Shown here in pieces: positions 1 through 10,975 of a stretch of 64,000 nt of DNA. Below the pieces are notes generated by a model, which saw only the letters and a list, made by a program, of their open reading frames with translations, was not told the origin of the DNA and did not search any database. Source of the DNA: Isoetes taiwanensis (lineage: Eukaryota > Streptophyta > Lycopodiopsida > Isoetales > Isoetaceae); the NCBI GenBank assembly GCA_021234155.1, contig JAJEKV010000016.1:62001-126000 (forward strand), given 5' to 3'. A program made the translations under genes and the position numbers. Position 1 is the first letter of the stretch; every line of letters starts with the position of its first letter.

Positions 1-8
1 TTGTAACC

Positions 9-1040
9 ATGGCTTCCAGGGATCAGGCTATCAAGACTAGTCAGGTAAGGGATCTGATCAGCCTCGAATTTATCCAACCATATAGATGGAACCACGATCA
101 AGTCATATTTCTTCATCGTAGAGGTCAGGAGCCTCAGGATCAGCACCATGCCAGACGTCTACCATCTATTCCTTGTCATGTTTGTGAGTTTAATCTCATG
201 GAAGCTTCCTTTAGATTCTGCTCCCTTGAATGCAAATTTGCCACCTTTTTGGCCCATCCCCAACCACAAAATGATGCCCAAGGAACATCATCACACACAA
301 GGGTTTTGCCCCAACCCCAACCCTTGCCCCTATCCCCATCATACATTGATGCTCAAGGAAGTACACTGGACACAAGGGTCCCACGCCCTAGCCCAGGGAG
401 AGATCCTTGTAAAAGACCCAGAGGGAGTGATCCTTGTAAAAGACCCAGCACATCATCCACCTCCCAGCCTTTTAAAAGACCTGGAGGGAGTGATCCTTTT
501 AAAAGACCTAGAGGGAGTGATCCTTTTAAAAGACCCAGTGATCCTTGTGAAAGACCCAACACATCATCCACCTCCCAGCCTTGTAAAAAACCTCAAGGGA
601 GTGATCCTTGTAAAAGACCCAATGATCCTCGTAAAAGGCCCAGCACATCATCCACCCAGCTTTCTAAAACACCTAGAGGCGATCCTTGTGAAAGACCCAA
701 TGATCCTTGTAAAAGATCTAGAAGTGATCCTCGTAACAGACCCAGCACATCATCTGCCCAGCCTTGTAAAAGACCTAGAAGTGATCCTCGTAACAGACCC
801 AGCTTGCCATCCACCTCTCATGATCGTCATTGCCATAACCAAGTACATACCTTGATTAATCAAGTTGATGCTAGTGTTGATGCTGATGCTTATCCTCAAT
901 ACAGAATTGTTCCTTTCTCCGGCATTTTGGATTTTCTTCTTCATGGACAGGTCATAACCAAGGATGTCGATGATCGAAGAGAGGAGAGACCACTCCACCA
1001 AAGGAAGCAGCTAAATCCTAAAAAAGCACCTTTAATGTGA
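9..1040 (+). CDS. PLATZ zinc-binding transcription factor, 3' part, with repeat-expanded C-terminal region
   Basis: PLATZ proteins are plant-specific zinc-dependent DNA-binding nuclear regulators. Residues about 14-80 match the second half of the PLATZ domain: a segment with FIQPY and QVIFLHRR, then Cys56-x2-Cys59 and Cys71-SLE-Cys75, the usual CxxC...CSLxC zinc ligands. The first half of the domain (His/Cys-rich B-box-like part) is absent, and the frame is open to the window edge. The gene therefore most likely begins upstream of the window or in an earlier exon, and the ATG at 9 is probably internal. Residues about 128-272 are a low-complexity insert with some 15 copies of a DPCKRP/DPFKRP/QPCKRP motif separated by Ser/Thr-rich linkers. 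The C-terminus (HQRKQLNPKKAPL) resembles the basic tail that ends many PLATZ proteins, so the frame survives the insert. Family assignment is confident; activity is not known. Confidence 0.8.
   Translation: MASRDQAIKTSQVRDLISLEFIQPYRWNHDQVIFLHRRGQEPQDQHHARRLPSIPCHVCEFNLMEASFRFCSLECKFATFLAHPQPQNDAQGTSSHTRVLPQPQPLPLSPSYIDAQGSTLDTRVPRPSPGRDPCKRPRGSDPCKRPSTSSTSQPFKRPGGSDPFKRPRGSDPFKRPSDPCERPNTSSTSQPCKKPQGSDPCKRPNDPRKRPSTSSTQLSKTPRGDPCERPNDPCKRSRSDPRNRPSTSSAQPCKRPRSDPRNRPSLPSTSHDRHCHNQVHTLINQVDASVDADAYPQYRIVPFSGILDFLLHGQVITKDVDDRREERPLHQRKQLNPKKAPLM
395..800 (+). repeat. Coding minisatellite inside the PLATZ frame
   Basis: Imperfect tandem units built on GTGATCCTTGTAAAAGACCC, with longer units that add a CACATCATCCACCTCCCAGCC segment variant. 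The array keeps the PLATZ frame open and also leaves a second frame open (148-855) and antisense frames open, as expected of repeat-derived sequence. Unit variants replace Cys by Phe or Arg and Lys by Glu or Asn. Confidence 0.85.
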
Positions 1041-1212
1041 ATTTTACAGATTATAAAGAATTACGAGAATTGTACACATTATGCAGAATTATGAGAATTA
1101 TACAAATTATGACAATAACAAATATGCAGAAGTATGCTACTATTGGTCTTCTTCTTGGTAGCTCCATATTTTATTTTATTTTCCTTTGGTAACTTTCTTT
1201 AGTATATCATAA

Positions 1213-1348
1213 CATATATATGTTCTTATGTTTGTCCTCCGAAATCCGGCCGTTGATCCGAGATCTGACGGCTCACGTGGCATATATATGTTCTTATGTT
1301 TGTCCTCCGAAATCCGGCCGTTGATCCGAGATCTGACGGCTCACGTGG
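1213..1348 (+). repeat. Exact 68-bp tandem duplication
   Basis: Two consecutive 68-bp copies (1213-1280 and 1281-1348), each beginning CATATATATGTTCTTATG and ending GGCTCACGTGG. They appear identical, so the duplication is recent. Each copy ends with a CACGTG E/G-box core. Degenerate GATCCTACGGTCCAGGTTGA units follow at about 1410-1510. Confidence 0.9.
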
Positions 1349-1590
1349 CTTTGGGACGTATCCTACGGCCCAGGTGGCTTGGGAGTTTGTGACCGATTAT
1401 ATGTAAGCGATCCTACGGTCCAGGTTGATCTGATCCTGACCGTTGGTCCGAGATCCTACGGCCCACGTTGCTTTAGATATATCCTACATGATCCTACGGT
1501 CCAGATTGATCATAATCCTTGCATTGCATGCTCGGGCCTTGGTATTTTCAACAAACCTTAAGGAAGGGCTTTTAAAATTTTTTATGTTAT

Positions 1591-1653
1591 TGGGGGGATT
1601 CGAACCCTAGTCATTAACCCCCTAGCCCGCCATTCTAACCACTAGACCAGGCA
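1591..1653 (-). other. tRNA-like sequence, probably a SINE head or tRNA pseudogene
   Basis: On the minus strand the segment carries an A box (TGGTCTAGTGG, fitting TRGYNNARNGG), about 31 nt of spacing and a B box (GGTTCGAATCC). This is the spacing of an internal RNA polymerase III promoter. The segment is too short and poorly paired for a complete tRNA, with no convincing acceptor or anticodon stem, and an AT-rich stretch follows. A tRNA-derived SINE fragment is the likeliest reading. Confidence 0.55.
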
Positions 1654-1734
1654 TTAATTCTGTAAATAATGTATGTTTCAAATATACTTAAAGGTAATGT
1701 TCTAATTAAGATAAAATAGAATATAACATTCTAG

Positions 1735-2460
1735 ATAGTTCAAGAAAGTTCTAGAAAGTTCTGGAGGCTCTGGAAAGTTCTAAAATCTTCTAGAATGTTC
1801 TAGAAAGTTCTAGAATTCTAAAATGTTTTGGAATCCTTCCATAAAGTCTCAAATTGTTCTAATAAGTTCTAGAATGTAAGGGAATCTTCGGGAATGTAAG
1901 GAAATAGGGAAATACTTCCAGAAAGTTCTAGGATGTTTTGAAAGTTTCGGAATGTTCCAGAAAGTTCTAGAATGTTTTAGAAATGTGTAGAATGTAAGGG
2001 AATCCAGGAGAATTAAAGGGAATATAAGGAAATCTCATAAATTATAAGAGAATCTAGGAAGATATTTACAAGTCTAAAGGAATATCTTAAAATCTAGTTG
2101 AATCTAAGGGAATCTTCATAATATCTAAGGGAATCTAAAAAAACCTTGATGAAATCTTAGAGTTTTTTTAAGATTTTGCAAAGAGCCACAATAAAATGTT
2201 CTAAAATGTTTCATAATAAAGGTATACAATATAAATCTTGGAAAAAAAAAGTTCTAGATGCTTAGGGTAAGTGCCTCAGTCTAAAAATAGAAAGTGTTTT
2301 AGAAATGTGCACAGATCCAAGATAGATTATTTTGGAAGGTTTTAAATGCTCATGGGTCAGCACCACAATCAAAATAGAAAATTCTAAGAGAATCTAAGGG
2401 AATCTTCATGAATGCTAAATATAGTACATAGAATGTTGAAGAATATAAAGGAATGCTAAA
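1735..2460. repeat. Left half of a low-complexity foldback region: TTCTAGAA / GGAATCT arrays
   Basis: About 700 bp of degenerate short units. At 1741-1972 these are dominated by AGTTCTAGAA, with runs of alternating GAA and TTC at 5-nt phase (1744-1761, 1788-1815, 1950-1972). Further right they become GGAATCTAAGG units. No gene is visible. The opposite-oriented AGATTCTCC units at 2620-3620 make this the left arm of a large imperfect inverted region. Confidence 0.75.
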
Positions 2461-2508
2461 ATTGGAACTTGCACTGTTGGAATATACACCGTAGGACGTG
2501 TTAAATTT

Positions 2509-2534
2509 CTTGTATATATATATATATATACAAG
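2509..2534. repeat. CTTG(TA)nCAAG palindrome at the centre of the foldback region
   Basis: A perfect 26-bp palindrome with CTTG and CAAG flanking a TA run. It lies between the AGAATC-oriented left half and the GATTCT-oriented right half of the 1.7-3.6 kb region. Confidence 0.8.
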
Positions 2535-2619
2535 TCGTTGTACTATGAAGGACTGCATGATGTCGACCCTGCAAAATACACCAGTGTGGAAGATTTTCCT
2601 ACATTGTCCCAACATTCGC

Positions 2620-3620
2620 CTAAAGATTTCCCTTAGATTAAACGAAGACTCCTTTAGGTTATCATAGATTCCACCGAGATTCTCCTAGATTCTCAAAAAT
2701 TCTCTCACGATTCAGATAGATTTTCCAAGACGATATGTAAATTTTCCTAGATTGTTTAAGATCCTATTAAGATTCCCGTAGATTCTTAGATATTTTGTGA
2801 AGGTTCTTCAGATTCCTTTGGATTCCCAAAGATTATTCCAACATTCATCTAGGTCCCAGCAAAAAACCTAGATTTCGGAAGGTTTTACGAAAATTCCTTT
2901 AAATTTTGTTAGATTTTTTGAGGATCCCCTTAGATTCTCCAAGGTTACATCAAGACTCCCCTAGATTCTCAAAGATTCCATCAAGATTTGTCATGTTACA
3001 CAAAAATTCTCCTTTAGATTCTCAAATATCCTATGAAGGTTCCATGGGTTCCTATAAATTCTCTCGAGATTCTTCTAGATTCCCAAAAATTGATCCAGAT
3101 CCATCCAGATCCCCACGATTCTATGTACATTATATTGGATCTCCTTAGACTTCATGAAGATTCCTCTACATTCTATAACATTCCATCAAGATCCTCAAAG
3201 TTTTTTATAAACATTCTTTTAGATTCACTTAGATCCTACAAAGATTCTCCTATATTATCTAAGATTCCACCAACATTCTCCTAGATTCTCGAAGATCCCA
3301 TAAAGATCGTCTAGATTCCCAAAGATTCTCTGAAGGTTCATGTATGTTACCCGAGATTCTATGTACATTCTGTTAGATTTTATCAAGATTCTCTTAGATC
3401 CTCCAATATTTTATGAAGATTCTGATAGATTGCCATAGATTATACTGAGACTTTGAAAGTGCCTAAGGTCCTCTGGGGATTCCCCAGAATTCTCCTAGGT
3501 TCTATTGAGATTCCTCTAGATTCATAAACATGCCATGCAGATTCCCCTAGATTCTCTTAAATCACTATAGGTTTTATAAGATTCTAAGATTCTAAGAAGC
3601 CTCATAGAATATGATCACAT
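2620..3620. repeat. Right half of the foldback region: degenerate AGATTCTCCTAGATTCTC array
   Basis: About 1 kb of degenerate units of the type CCTAGATTCTC, AAGATTCC and AAGATTCTCC, nearly all with GATTCT on the plus strand. The short ORFs here are repeat translations. The same sequence type recurs in the other orientation at 56.93-57.35 kb. Confidence 0.8.
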
Positions 3621-4169
3621 TGGCTCCAACAGCTCATTTATCTAGTCCTAGATTCATTCATTTTTTGCAAAGATTCACCTGCAATTTCTCTAGGTTCTCA
3701 TAGATTACCATAGACTTTGCGATGCTCTCGATGGTTCTAAGAAGACTCCTGGTATTGAACTCATTGGCTACAACTGATGTGGTTATTTGCGGTTATCTGC
3801 CTATTACCATCAAACCAGAGCTGGCATCTCCATCATCCATATTTGTTTGTAGTACAACTCTACTGGATCAAAAGCCTAATCATTTTTGCTAGTGCGTGTG
3901 CAATTGGGAAGCTCACTTGGTAGCTAGTATTTGCTTCATGATCATTTCAGGTCAACATGGTCACGAAAGTTTGGCAATAATATGGTCGTGGCCTGAGCAA
4001 ACGATCCATGGTGCCATTGCTGTTGAGCAACTCAGTTTCTTTTGTTCGTTTCACATATTCAAAAAATTCTGCCACCTGTCTTGCATATCTGTAGAATTGG
4101 CAAAGTCTACTGAGGATCCTATGCTTTACATGTATACTTTTTTATTGTTATGCAGACAAACGTTATTAC
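3621..4169. other. No recognisable feature
   Basis: AT-rich unique-looking sequence. A 95-codon plus-strand ORF (3896-4183) has no recognisable motif and I do not support it as a gene. Confidence 0.4.
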
Positions 4170-5240
4170 TCACTTGGCCTTAGCTTCATTGTCCTCGCTA
4201 AAATCTATGGTCGCCTCACAATCGAGAACCAAGGCAGGAACCTGAACAAAAGGCAGGAGAAGTGAGAACTCCATCATAATGTAAACCTGTAGAAAAACAT
4301 GTATATCCATACACACTTTTCTAATGCATGTATGCACATTATCACCTTCCAAGTAAAATACCCTATCCTTGATTCCAGGAGGAGGATCATGTGGTCCCAA
4401 AGGCCATTTAGTAACAGATAGGACATCTCGAGAACGTTTTTCTGCTGGAAAAAGCCATTGTTCATGCTTCTCGGATCAAAAGTCAAGACAAATCCAATCT
4501 TTTATCGGTATAGAGATCCAACGTATATGCCATGTTTCATCAGCTACTAACCTCAAACGTTGTAGAAATGAGTAAAAATGACATAAAGAACTGCGAAAAC
4601 AGAAGTATCCAAGCTACTGCTATAAGTCGGGACAACCTTATTCGATATTTGGCGAGGAGCTGAAGCAGTTTCTACTGTTTTCGTCTCTGAATCCACGTTT
4701 CAATGGAAACCTGCGAAAAAGAAACCATAATATGGTCATGCTTAATGCCAAATAGGTAGATTTTGATGCGGAAGCTCACTTTAGAGCGAAGAAATATTAT
4801 CTTAGGCAACAAAGGAAGTGAGTTCAAAAAAATAAATAAGACAAAATCATCTCTCTTACCCACTAGATCCTAGGTTCAGTCTAATAACAAACTCCAACAA
4901 AGCTTGACACGCCCGAGAATCTGCAAAACAAAGCAGGACTTTGAAAATGAAATGCAAAATGCTTGCTTACTTGAGCACAAAAGCAGGATATTGCATGCCC
5001 ATCATCATAAATACCATGGCTTATGCAGCTTTATATCTATTTTCTAATCTTGCATCTGAAACAAAAAGGAGGAAAATTTACCATTATCTTTGAAACAAAG
5101 AGCACAATGGTGATGCATGGCAAAACCGATGTACTTATCCCTTTTCTCAAATGGGTGCTCATAATATTCTCTTTCTTTGCTCAGGTATGAACTGATTAGT
5201 ACAGAAAAGCCAGTTTCGAAGAGGCCATAGCCATACATAT
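4170..5240 (-). CDS. Candidate spliced gene or gene remnant, unknown product
   Basis: Several minus-strand stretches read like exons with splice consensus. The last would be 4170-4241, after an acceptor in TTTTGTTCAG, encoding VPALVLDCEATIDFSEDNEA and ending in a TGA stop. Another spans about 4346-4469, between an AG acceptor and a GTGATA donor, and encodes WPLGPHDPPPGIKDRVFYLE. A third near 5085-5200 encodes EYYEHPFEKRDKYIGFAMHH before a GTAAAT donor. Phases between them were not all reconciled and I do not recognise the family. Intervening stop-rich sequence could be intron or decay. The exon boundaries are proposals only. Confidence 0.3.
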
Positions 5241-5960
5241 CATTCGGTTCTTGCTGTGAGCTTTAAAGCCCCTCGGTTAACCCAACTGGCTCTATTATGG
5301 AGTGATTTCAAAGCCTGGCCTATGATTTTAACCTAATAATTCAATGTGCTTTTGAACCCAACGCCAAGGGCCTGGCCTGCAATTTCAACCCAAGCTATTT
5401 GCTTAATGCAGATGGCGGTGCTTCCGTGAATGCCTTTGAATACAGATTTGAAGTACAATTGGTCTTTGGTCGCGGTCTTTGGTCTTTGTGTATTATGATA
5501 CTGGATGGCGAACTCGCTTGCTTGCAAAATCTCCCCAAACTTTGCCGATGCAAAATCTTTTCGATAACTCCGATTCGATGATCATTCAAGCCTCGGCTTG
5601 ATAATTTTGTGACGTTGACACCTTCTTTTGCCCTCGTGTACTGCGCTCTAAACGTTCAAAGAAACCGGTTTTTACGAGTTGGGTTCTTTAGAAATGTGGC
5701 GAGAGACTAGATTCACATTTCCGAAGTTGAAGCTTTAAGATAGATTCAAAATAGGAGAATCAGCATTAAAAAAAACTAGGAACGACAATCTATTGAGCAT
5801 AATCGATAGATTCTTTTCCCATATTCTGGAAAACACAGACCGAGCTTGTAGATAGCAAAGCCTGGAGCTATGGCAAATAATTTGGGTTTGCGGATCGGAG
5901 ACTTGGCACGCGTCGCGACCAAATTAAGCTCTAAATTGAGGGTTTAAAATCAAGCTCAGC
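5241..5960. other. No recognisable feature
   Basis: Only short overlapping ORFs on both strands around 5330-5590. No domain, RNA gene or clear repeat was seen. Confidence 0.4.
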
Positions 5961-5972
5961 ATAACTCTTACC

Positions 5973-6545
5973 TTGTTTAGGCAGGGAACGCCAGGTTCGG
6001 ACGGTTCTAGTTATCTTCATCACTCTAGCTTTGCTCCCGGAAGGGCGGCGTATCCAGCAAATTTGTACTCCAGCAAATTTACCTCCTATTTGTACTCCAG
6101 CAAATTTACCTTCTATTTGCACTCCAACAGACCGGTACCTTTTGGGCGAAAAACTCTGCAAAGAGTGGCCTGCTCAATAACAGGGGAAGACGCACCTAAG
6201 GGCATTTCTTTACTTGAATCGGCAATGCTGAGGATAAATCGAACTGAAAAGAATAACCCGACCCAGCTCGCTATGGCAGCCTTGAAATGGACAGTCGAGG
6301 TGGCCTTGGAGCAGAATGCCAAAGCTGCAGATCCGACAATTAGACTAAAAGCTGAAGAAGAATTCGTGCTAGGGAACCCACGGGTAGGAGAGGGTTTCGG
6401 TGGAAACCGGCGGCGGTGGCGGCGAAGCCGTGAGGGCGGCGTTAGCCGGCGGCGCCGCCGGCCGTTTCCGGAAAACCTACGCCCGTGGGTTTTCGACGTG
6501 GACCACAGTAGGGGAATTCCGTCGATTACCTTGCGAGGCGATTGA
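5973..6545 (+). CDS. Uncharacterised ORF with in-frame 27-bp repeats
   Basis: A 190-codon frame with no recognised domain. Its first third includes translated tandem repeats (YSSKFTSYLYSSKFTFYLHS). The middle (about residues 75-135) has ordinary amphipathic composition with TVEVALEQNAKAADPTIRLK. The last third is Arg/Gly-rich and derives from a GC-rich patch. No start context or splice sites separate it from chance. It could be an exon of an unrecognised gene or a fortuitous frame. Confidence 0.2.
   Translation: MFRQGTPGSDGSSYLHHSSFAPGRAAYPANLYSSKFTSYLYSSKFTFYLHSNRPVPFGRKTLQRVACSITGEDAPKGISLLESAMLRINRTEKNNPTQLAMAALKWTVEVALEQNAKAADPTIRLKAEEEFVLGNPRVGEGFGGNRRRWRRSREGGVSRRRRRPFPENLRPWVFDVDHSRGIPSITLRGD
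6061..6130 (+). repeat. 27-bp tandem repeat, about 2.6 copies
   Basis: Units ATTTGTACTCCAGCAAATTT plus seven bases start at 6061, 6088 and 6115; the third is partial and diverged. Confidence 0.85.
6445..6462. repeat. GC-only 18-bp palindrome
   Basis: GCCGGCGGCGCCGCCGGC is its own reverse complement and sits in a local GC-rich patch (about 6400-6480) within AT-rich surroundings. Confidence 0.75.
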
Positions 6546-6599
6546 AGCGCATTCGATGCGATTCAATTTGTTTTCTTTGAAGATTTTTGCGATTTGAGC

Positions 6600-9500
6600 A
6601 AGCAAATGAAGTTTGGAAGCTTACGGGGAGGCTTACTGGGAGTTCTTCTCCGGCTTACGGGAGTTACGCCCCTCGCCCTTTGTTTCTTGTTTTTTTTTCT
6701 GTTTCCTCTAAATAGAAGCGGACAAGGGTTCGTTCTAAGCTGATCCGGCATAAAAACGCCTAAATCCACCTCCAAGTGTTATCCATTCCGGTGGCCTAAT
6801 AGCTAGCAAAGATCCAAGCGGGCGGTCACGGGAAAATAGGAGATTCTCGCAGAGCGAGAAAAGGAAAAGAGCAAATAAAAAATGGCGAAGGAGCCGTGGC
6901 TTGAACTTCCGCCTGCGGCACCTAGAAGCCGCCATAGCCGGATCTTCAAGAAGCCATAGTTCGAAGACTCGATCACGGAGAGTGAAGACGCCATAGCTGA
7001 AGACGCCGTAGCTTGAAGACGCCATAGCTGCTGCATGGAAGCAAGAAAGAACTTATTGGCAGTGTTATGGCGGCATCGAAGCAAGAAAGAAAGGAAAATT
7101 ACTTTTTGGCAGTGTTATGGCGGCCGCTTACGCTTCTTAGAACTAGGTTACTGAAAAGGAACGACTCGTATAATTACCAGGAATTCCCCTCTACCTGTGG
7201 TTTACGATTGCAAATCCTTTTGGCATGGCGGCTGGTTGTTGCGGAAGAGAGAGGAGTAATGCGCGCGCGGCTGCAAAATTTTCGATGTCATTTATTAAAC
7301 ACACATCTACCTAAGGAAACATTAAATTATGATGCCACCTCATTAGGGAGGCATTAATTGTTAAATGGTTGCACACCTTCCTAGCACATTCCATCATACT
7401 CTTTGACGGCCAAGATTAAATTCCCCTTTTAATCCTGCGGTGTCGAGATGTGGAGCAGGCCCACATGCATGCCCATGCATGCCCCCATAAAAAATCACAC
7501 GGCCATAACACCGCCACCTCGTCTTTTATCAAATAAACGGCCGAGATTGACTAGAATATATAGACATATTCATGATGCCCAGCATGTGATATACGTTTAT
7601 CATACCATATATAAAGCAGTAACATTTCTGTTCTTAAAAAATAAGAAACTAATTTTTCTGGGCTGAGCACAGCCCTGGCCCTGACACGTATGCTCCCAAT
7701 GCATTTTTCAATTCAAATAAAATAAAAAATCTCCAGCCCGCCACATGCCAGAGGCGAACTCATTTATTAGCATTTATGGCGGAGGAAGGACGCGTGCGCA
7801 TCTTCCTCTCATTCTTTGCTACAGTTTAAGCTTTTTTTTTCTTTGTTCCATCCTTCTGCTCCAAAATCTTTCATTCCGGCCATGAGAAGCAGGAAGAATC
7901 GTCGCCCCACAGCCTCTTTATGTGCCCAACGGGATTCTTAAACATTACAATGTCTCATTTTTTATGCAGAATCTGCTCTGTGTGTGGGTTCAAGCAATCC
8001 GAGGCCTGTTTTGATTGCAATTTAGGCCCTGATTCCATCAAAGTTCAGAGTGGTGCATTCTCCTATTTAAAAAATGCAATTTGAGGCCCTTAAAGCCGTC
8101 CAGCATCTGTGATCCCCTGCGCAAAGAGGTAGTTTTTCCTTAAGTTTGATTTGAAATTTAGATTAGAGCTTGATTGCAATTTAAGGCCTGATTCTATCCG
8201 ATCCACGTTCTTACATATCGAAGCTTTTTATTGCCAATGAGTGCTTCACTGAGGCAAATCCATTTCCTTGGCATAGGTGCCAGCTTTGATATGCGGGAAA
8301 TAAATTTCAGGGGATTTAGCTGCCAATTGCTTTCTGGCGAGAGATGGTTTACGCTTCCCTGAAGCCGTTAAAGCAGAGGAGGCTTTGAGAAAAATTAAAA
8401 AGACACTAGTTGATTTCATAAAATCTCATGGTCCACAGATGATAATTCTGGTGCGGATTATACTTGCCTTTGTGACAAACCTTTGATATCATCATAACTC
8501 TGTAATAGGGAAATAGCATCATAACGCAGACGGGCTTGAGGTAGCTAAAATTGAGCTCCAGACCCCTGCTGTTTAGCAATTCTATTAAAATCGCTGATTC
8601 TCCAGAGCAATTGCCCTCTTTTGAGGCCAGAGCCCATGCCACTGCCGACTGCCGAGTTCTCCATTCGCCTTAGATTTTGCAAAGAGCTCTGTGCAATTCG
8701 ATAGAGTCTTGGCCAGGCCGTCTCTGGACTCTGTTGTGGAATTCACAGAGAATTGTGCCCAAAATCGAGGTCGTCATGATGAGGTAAAGATTTTGCAGCC
8801 TTGGAATGGATATACGGTCTGCCCATGACATAGCTATATGTCGGTGCAATTAAATTTACATTTATTGAATAGGAAGTCAATGCCGAAAATGATTTAGTGC
8901 AGTTTGCAAATTTGTCACAGAGGGCCATGAATGAGAAAGCTTCAAGTTACGGATTGGGCCCAATCCAGTTTGCAGAGCTCGAATTCAGGTAAATCGGTCC
9001 TCCAGGCCTCCTCTGGGTCAAGCACAATTTAGAAAAAAAAAATCAGCCTTGAGAATCAAACATGGCAGAAGAATTACCTGCACTTGCTGCCATCCCATAT
9101 GCGTGTTCGCTTCTCTGGTTCGTTTTCTCTGTTTGCCAAACCGGTCGATCATATATGCACGGTCTAAACTGGAGCACTATTATCTGCCATAAGAACTGAA
9201 AATCAAAGGAACCTTTAGAATCATAAAAGGCCGAATCGAACGCATATATGCAGTAAGGTCATGTTTTTTGTTTAGAGTGTAATGGGGAACCAAGAGCTCT
9301 GCGGTACGACATGAAATTTACCTCTCAGATTGAAATCGAACATTTTGGAGCTCTTTCTGCCATGCTTTTAGTCCTCTTAAACTGCTAGAATACGGCTTCA
9401 GGTCCCTGTCGCTTGATTGTTGAACAAAATTCTAGATTCTACAGCACTGCAAAAGAAACGCATAAACATCTAAATCTGCAGCTGGATCTTGGAAACAAAT

Positions 9501-10340
9501 AGGCTAACACCCCAGAAGGGGGCAACCGGAGTAGTTTAGATTCCACATACATATCTGCCAAATCCCCTGCACCGTTGAGAAACAATTGCAGAACCGAAGA
9601 CCTTGCCCTGTATGATGACGCCTCTAGACTGAGAGTTGTAACTACAAACAGAACCACGGAAATAACCGATCTTGCAAGAAAAGGAAGCAGCCATTTCCTT
9701 TCCATAGTTGCAAACCCTACATTAAATTGGATTCTCTTCGTATTTTCGGCTTTGTTAGGACCTTATGATCTATTGAAGTACCTTACTCTGTTCTGCCCTT
9801 ATTCGCCAAGGTACACCCAACATTGGGACTCTGCAACTCTAGATTTTCTCAAAACCACAAGAGGTCCATCCAAGTTTGGATGATTCCGTCAAATGGGCAA
9901 TTACTAATGACATTTGGATCTCCTGTTTTGTAAGCACATTAGGATGATTGCAATGAGATTTTCAAAGTTCTAAAATATAATTACCTATGTGGCAGTGACG
10001 AGATGGCATTCAAGTCGGTCTGCCAAATCGACAACAGACATCAAGTTCCAACAGGTTTCACTCCCTAAATGGGTGTTGCTGAACAACCCGCTTATTGGAT
10101 GCTCATGTTTTTACTCCACGATATTGAACCATTACAAGCTAAATTACTCATTTAGAAAATGTCCTCGATGCCTATACCTATTAGACATTATTTCATGTAC
10201 CCCTATGGCAACACGTTAGGCATTATACTTTGTGCACCTAGGTAACCCAAGATGTTGGGCAACGAACAACCTAGGGCAACCATGCAACGTAATTCTATGC
10301 TGCACCCGAAGCTTTGCGACCATGTCATTTTCGCAGTGGC
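6600..10340. other. Long stretch with no supported gene
   Basis: About 3.7 kb without a recognisable coding domain. Small features seen: GAAGACGCCATAGCT-type short repeats near 6960-7030, and a diverged duplication of GAAGCAAGAAAGAA...GCAGTGTTATGGCGGC at about 7037-7125. GCATGCCC repeats occur near 7460-7485. ORFs of 60-100 codons on both strands show no family signature. Confidence 0.4.
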
Positions 10341-10359
10341 CAAGGGGAAGAGAAACGTT

Positions 10360-10383
10360 CGCGGCGGCCGCTAGGCCGCCGCG
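10360..10383. repeat. GC-rich hairpin, 10-bp perfect stem
   Basis: CGCGGCGGCC, loop GCTA, GGCCGCCGCG. A related flank recurs at about 57540-57575 (GTTCGCGGGCCGATAAATTTC), where the hairpin itself is collapsed. This suggests stem expansion or deletion within a dispersed repeat. Confidence 0.7.
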
Positions 10384-10527
10384 ATAAGTTTCTTGTATAT
10401 ATTAATGATACTTCAAAAGAATTCTTCATGGAACACATTATTTGTGCTCGTTGTAAATTATGGGCTATTATGCCTTGTTGTTACACACACGGACATGCAT
10501 AATCATGAAATTAGGAATTCTTCATTT

Positions 10528-10860
10528 TGCGCACTCATCTACCCATGAAAAAGCCCAGATCCATTGCCTCTATCCGAACAGATGCACACCATCTCCGGAT
10601 TGAGACGGGGAGATGGATGGGTGAGCCGCGTTAGGAGAGGCTTTGCCAACGCTGCCAGGTTGGAGTTGTGGAAGACAAATGCCACACCCTTCAGAGTTGT
10701 CCAACATATGATGACATTCGGATACGCTATGCTGACCTGGTCCGCCCTGGCCAACCCCTACATGAGATGCTAAGCACGAGCTCCGTACGAAGGTTGGTAT
10801 CATACCTTCAAAAAATCATGGATCGCCGAGATCAGCTCGATCCTCGGGCATTTACCTGAT
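10528..10860 (+). mobile_element. LINE-type retrotransposon 3'-end remnant (copy A)
   Basis: Frameshifted plus-strand frames together encode a C-terminal reverse-transcriptase tail: IRTDAHHLRIETGRW, then a Cys/His knuckle around EDKCHTLQSCPTYDDIRIRY, then LVRPGQPLHEML. The same order is found at 33.9 kb and 41.3 kb, so this is a dispersed element. No 3' tail follows; an AT-rich stretch begins just after the last codons. The copy is truncated and broken. Confidence 0.7.
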
Positions 10861-10941
10861 ACGTGTACATATATATCTCCCCCATGATATATATATTTTT
10901 GTATTTATATTCCTACAGTTTGACAGCAAAGCTATTCCTGC

Positions 10942-10975
10942 ATTAGAGTTTTTTTTAGGTCAAATAAGGGCCTCC
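10942..10975 (+). repeat. Short dispersed motif also present inverted at 33.3 kb
   Basis: CATTAGAGTTTTTTTTAGGT followed by CAAATAAGGGCC. Its reverse complement, with few changes, lies at about 33319-33352. Both sit near LINE remnants. It could be the end of a small DNA transposon; no partner terminus was identified. Confidence 0.5.

Noticed and set aside
148-855. 235-codon ORF overlapping the PLATZ frame
   Set aside because: It is a second reading of the minisatellite; the PLATZ frame has zinc ligands and a family C-terminus.
1591-1653. Functional tRNA gene
   Set aside because: A and B boxes are good, but the length is too short and no convincing acceptor or anticodon stem pairs; kept as tRNA-like/SINE.
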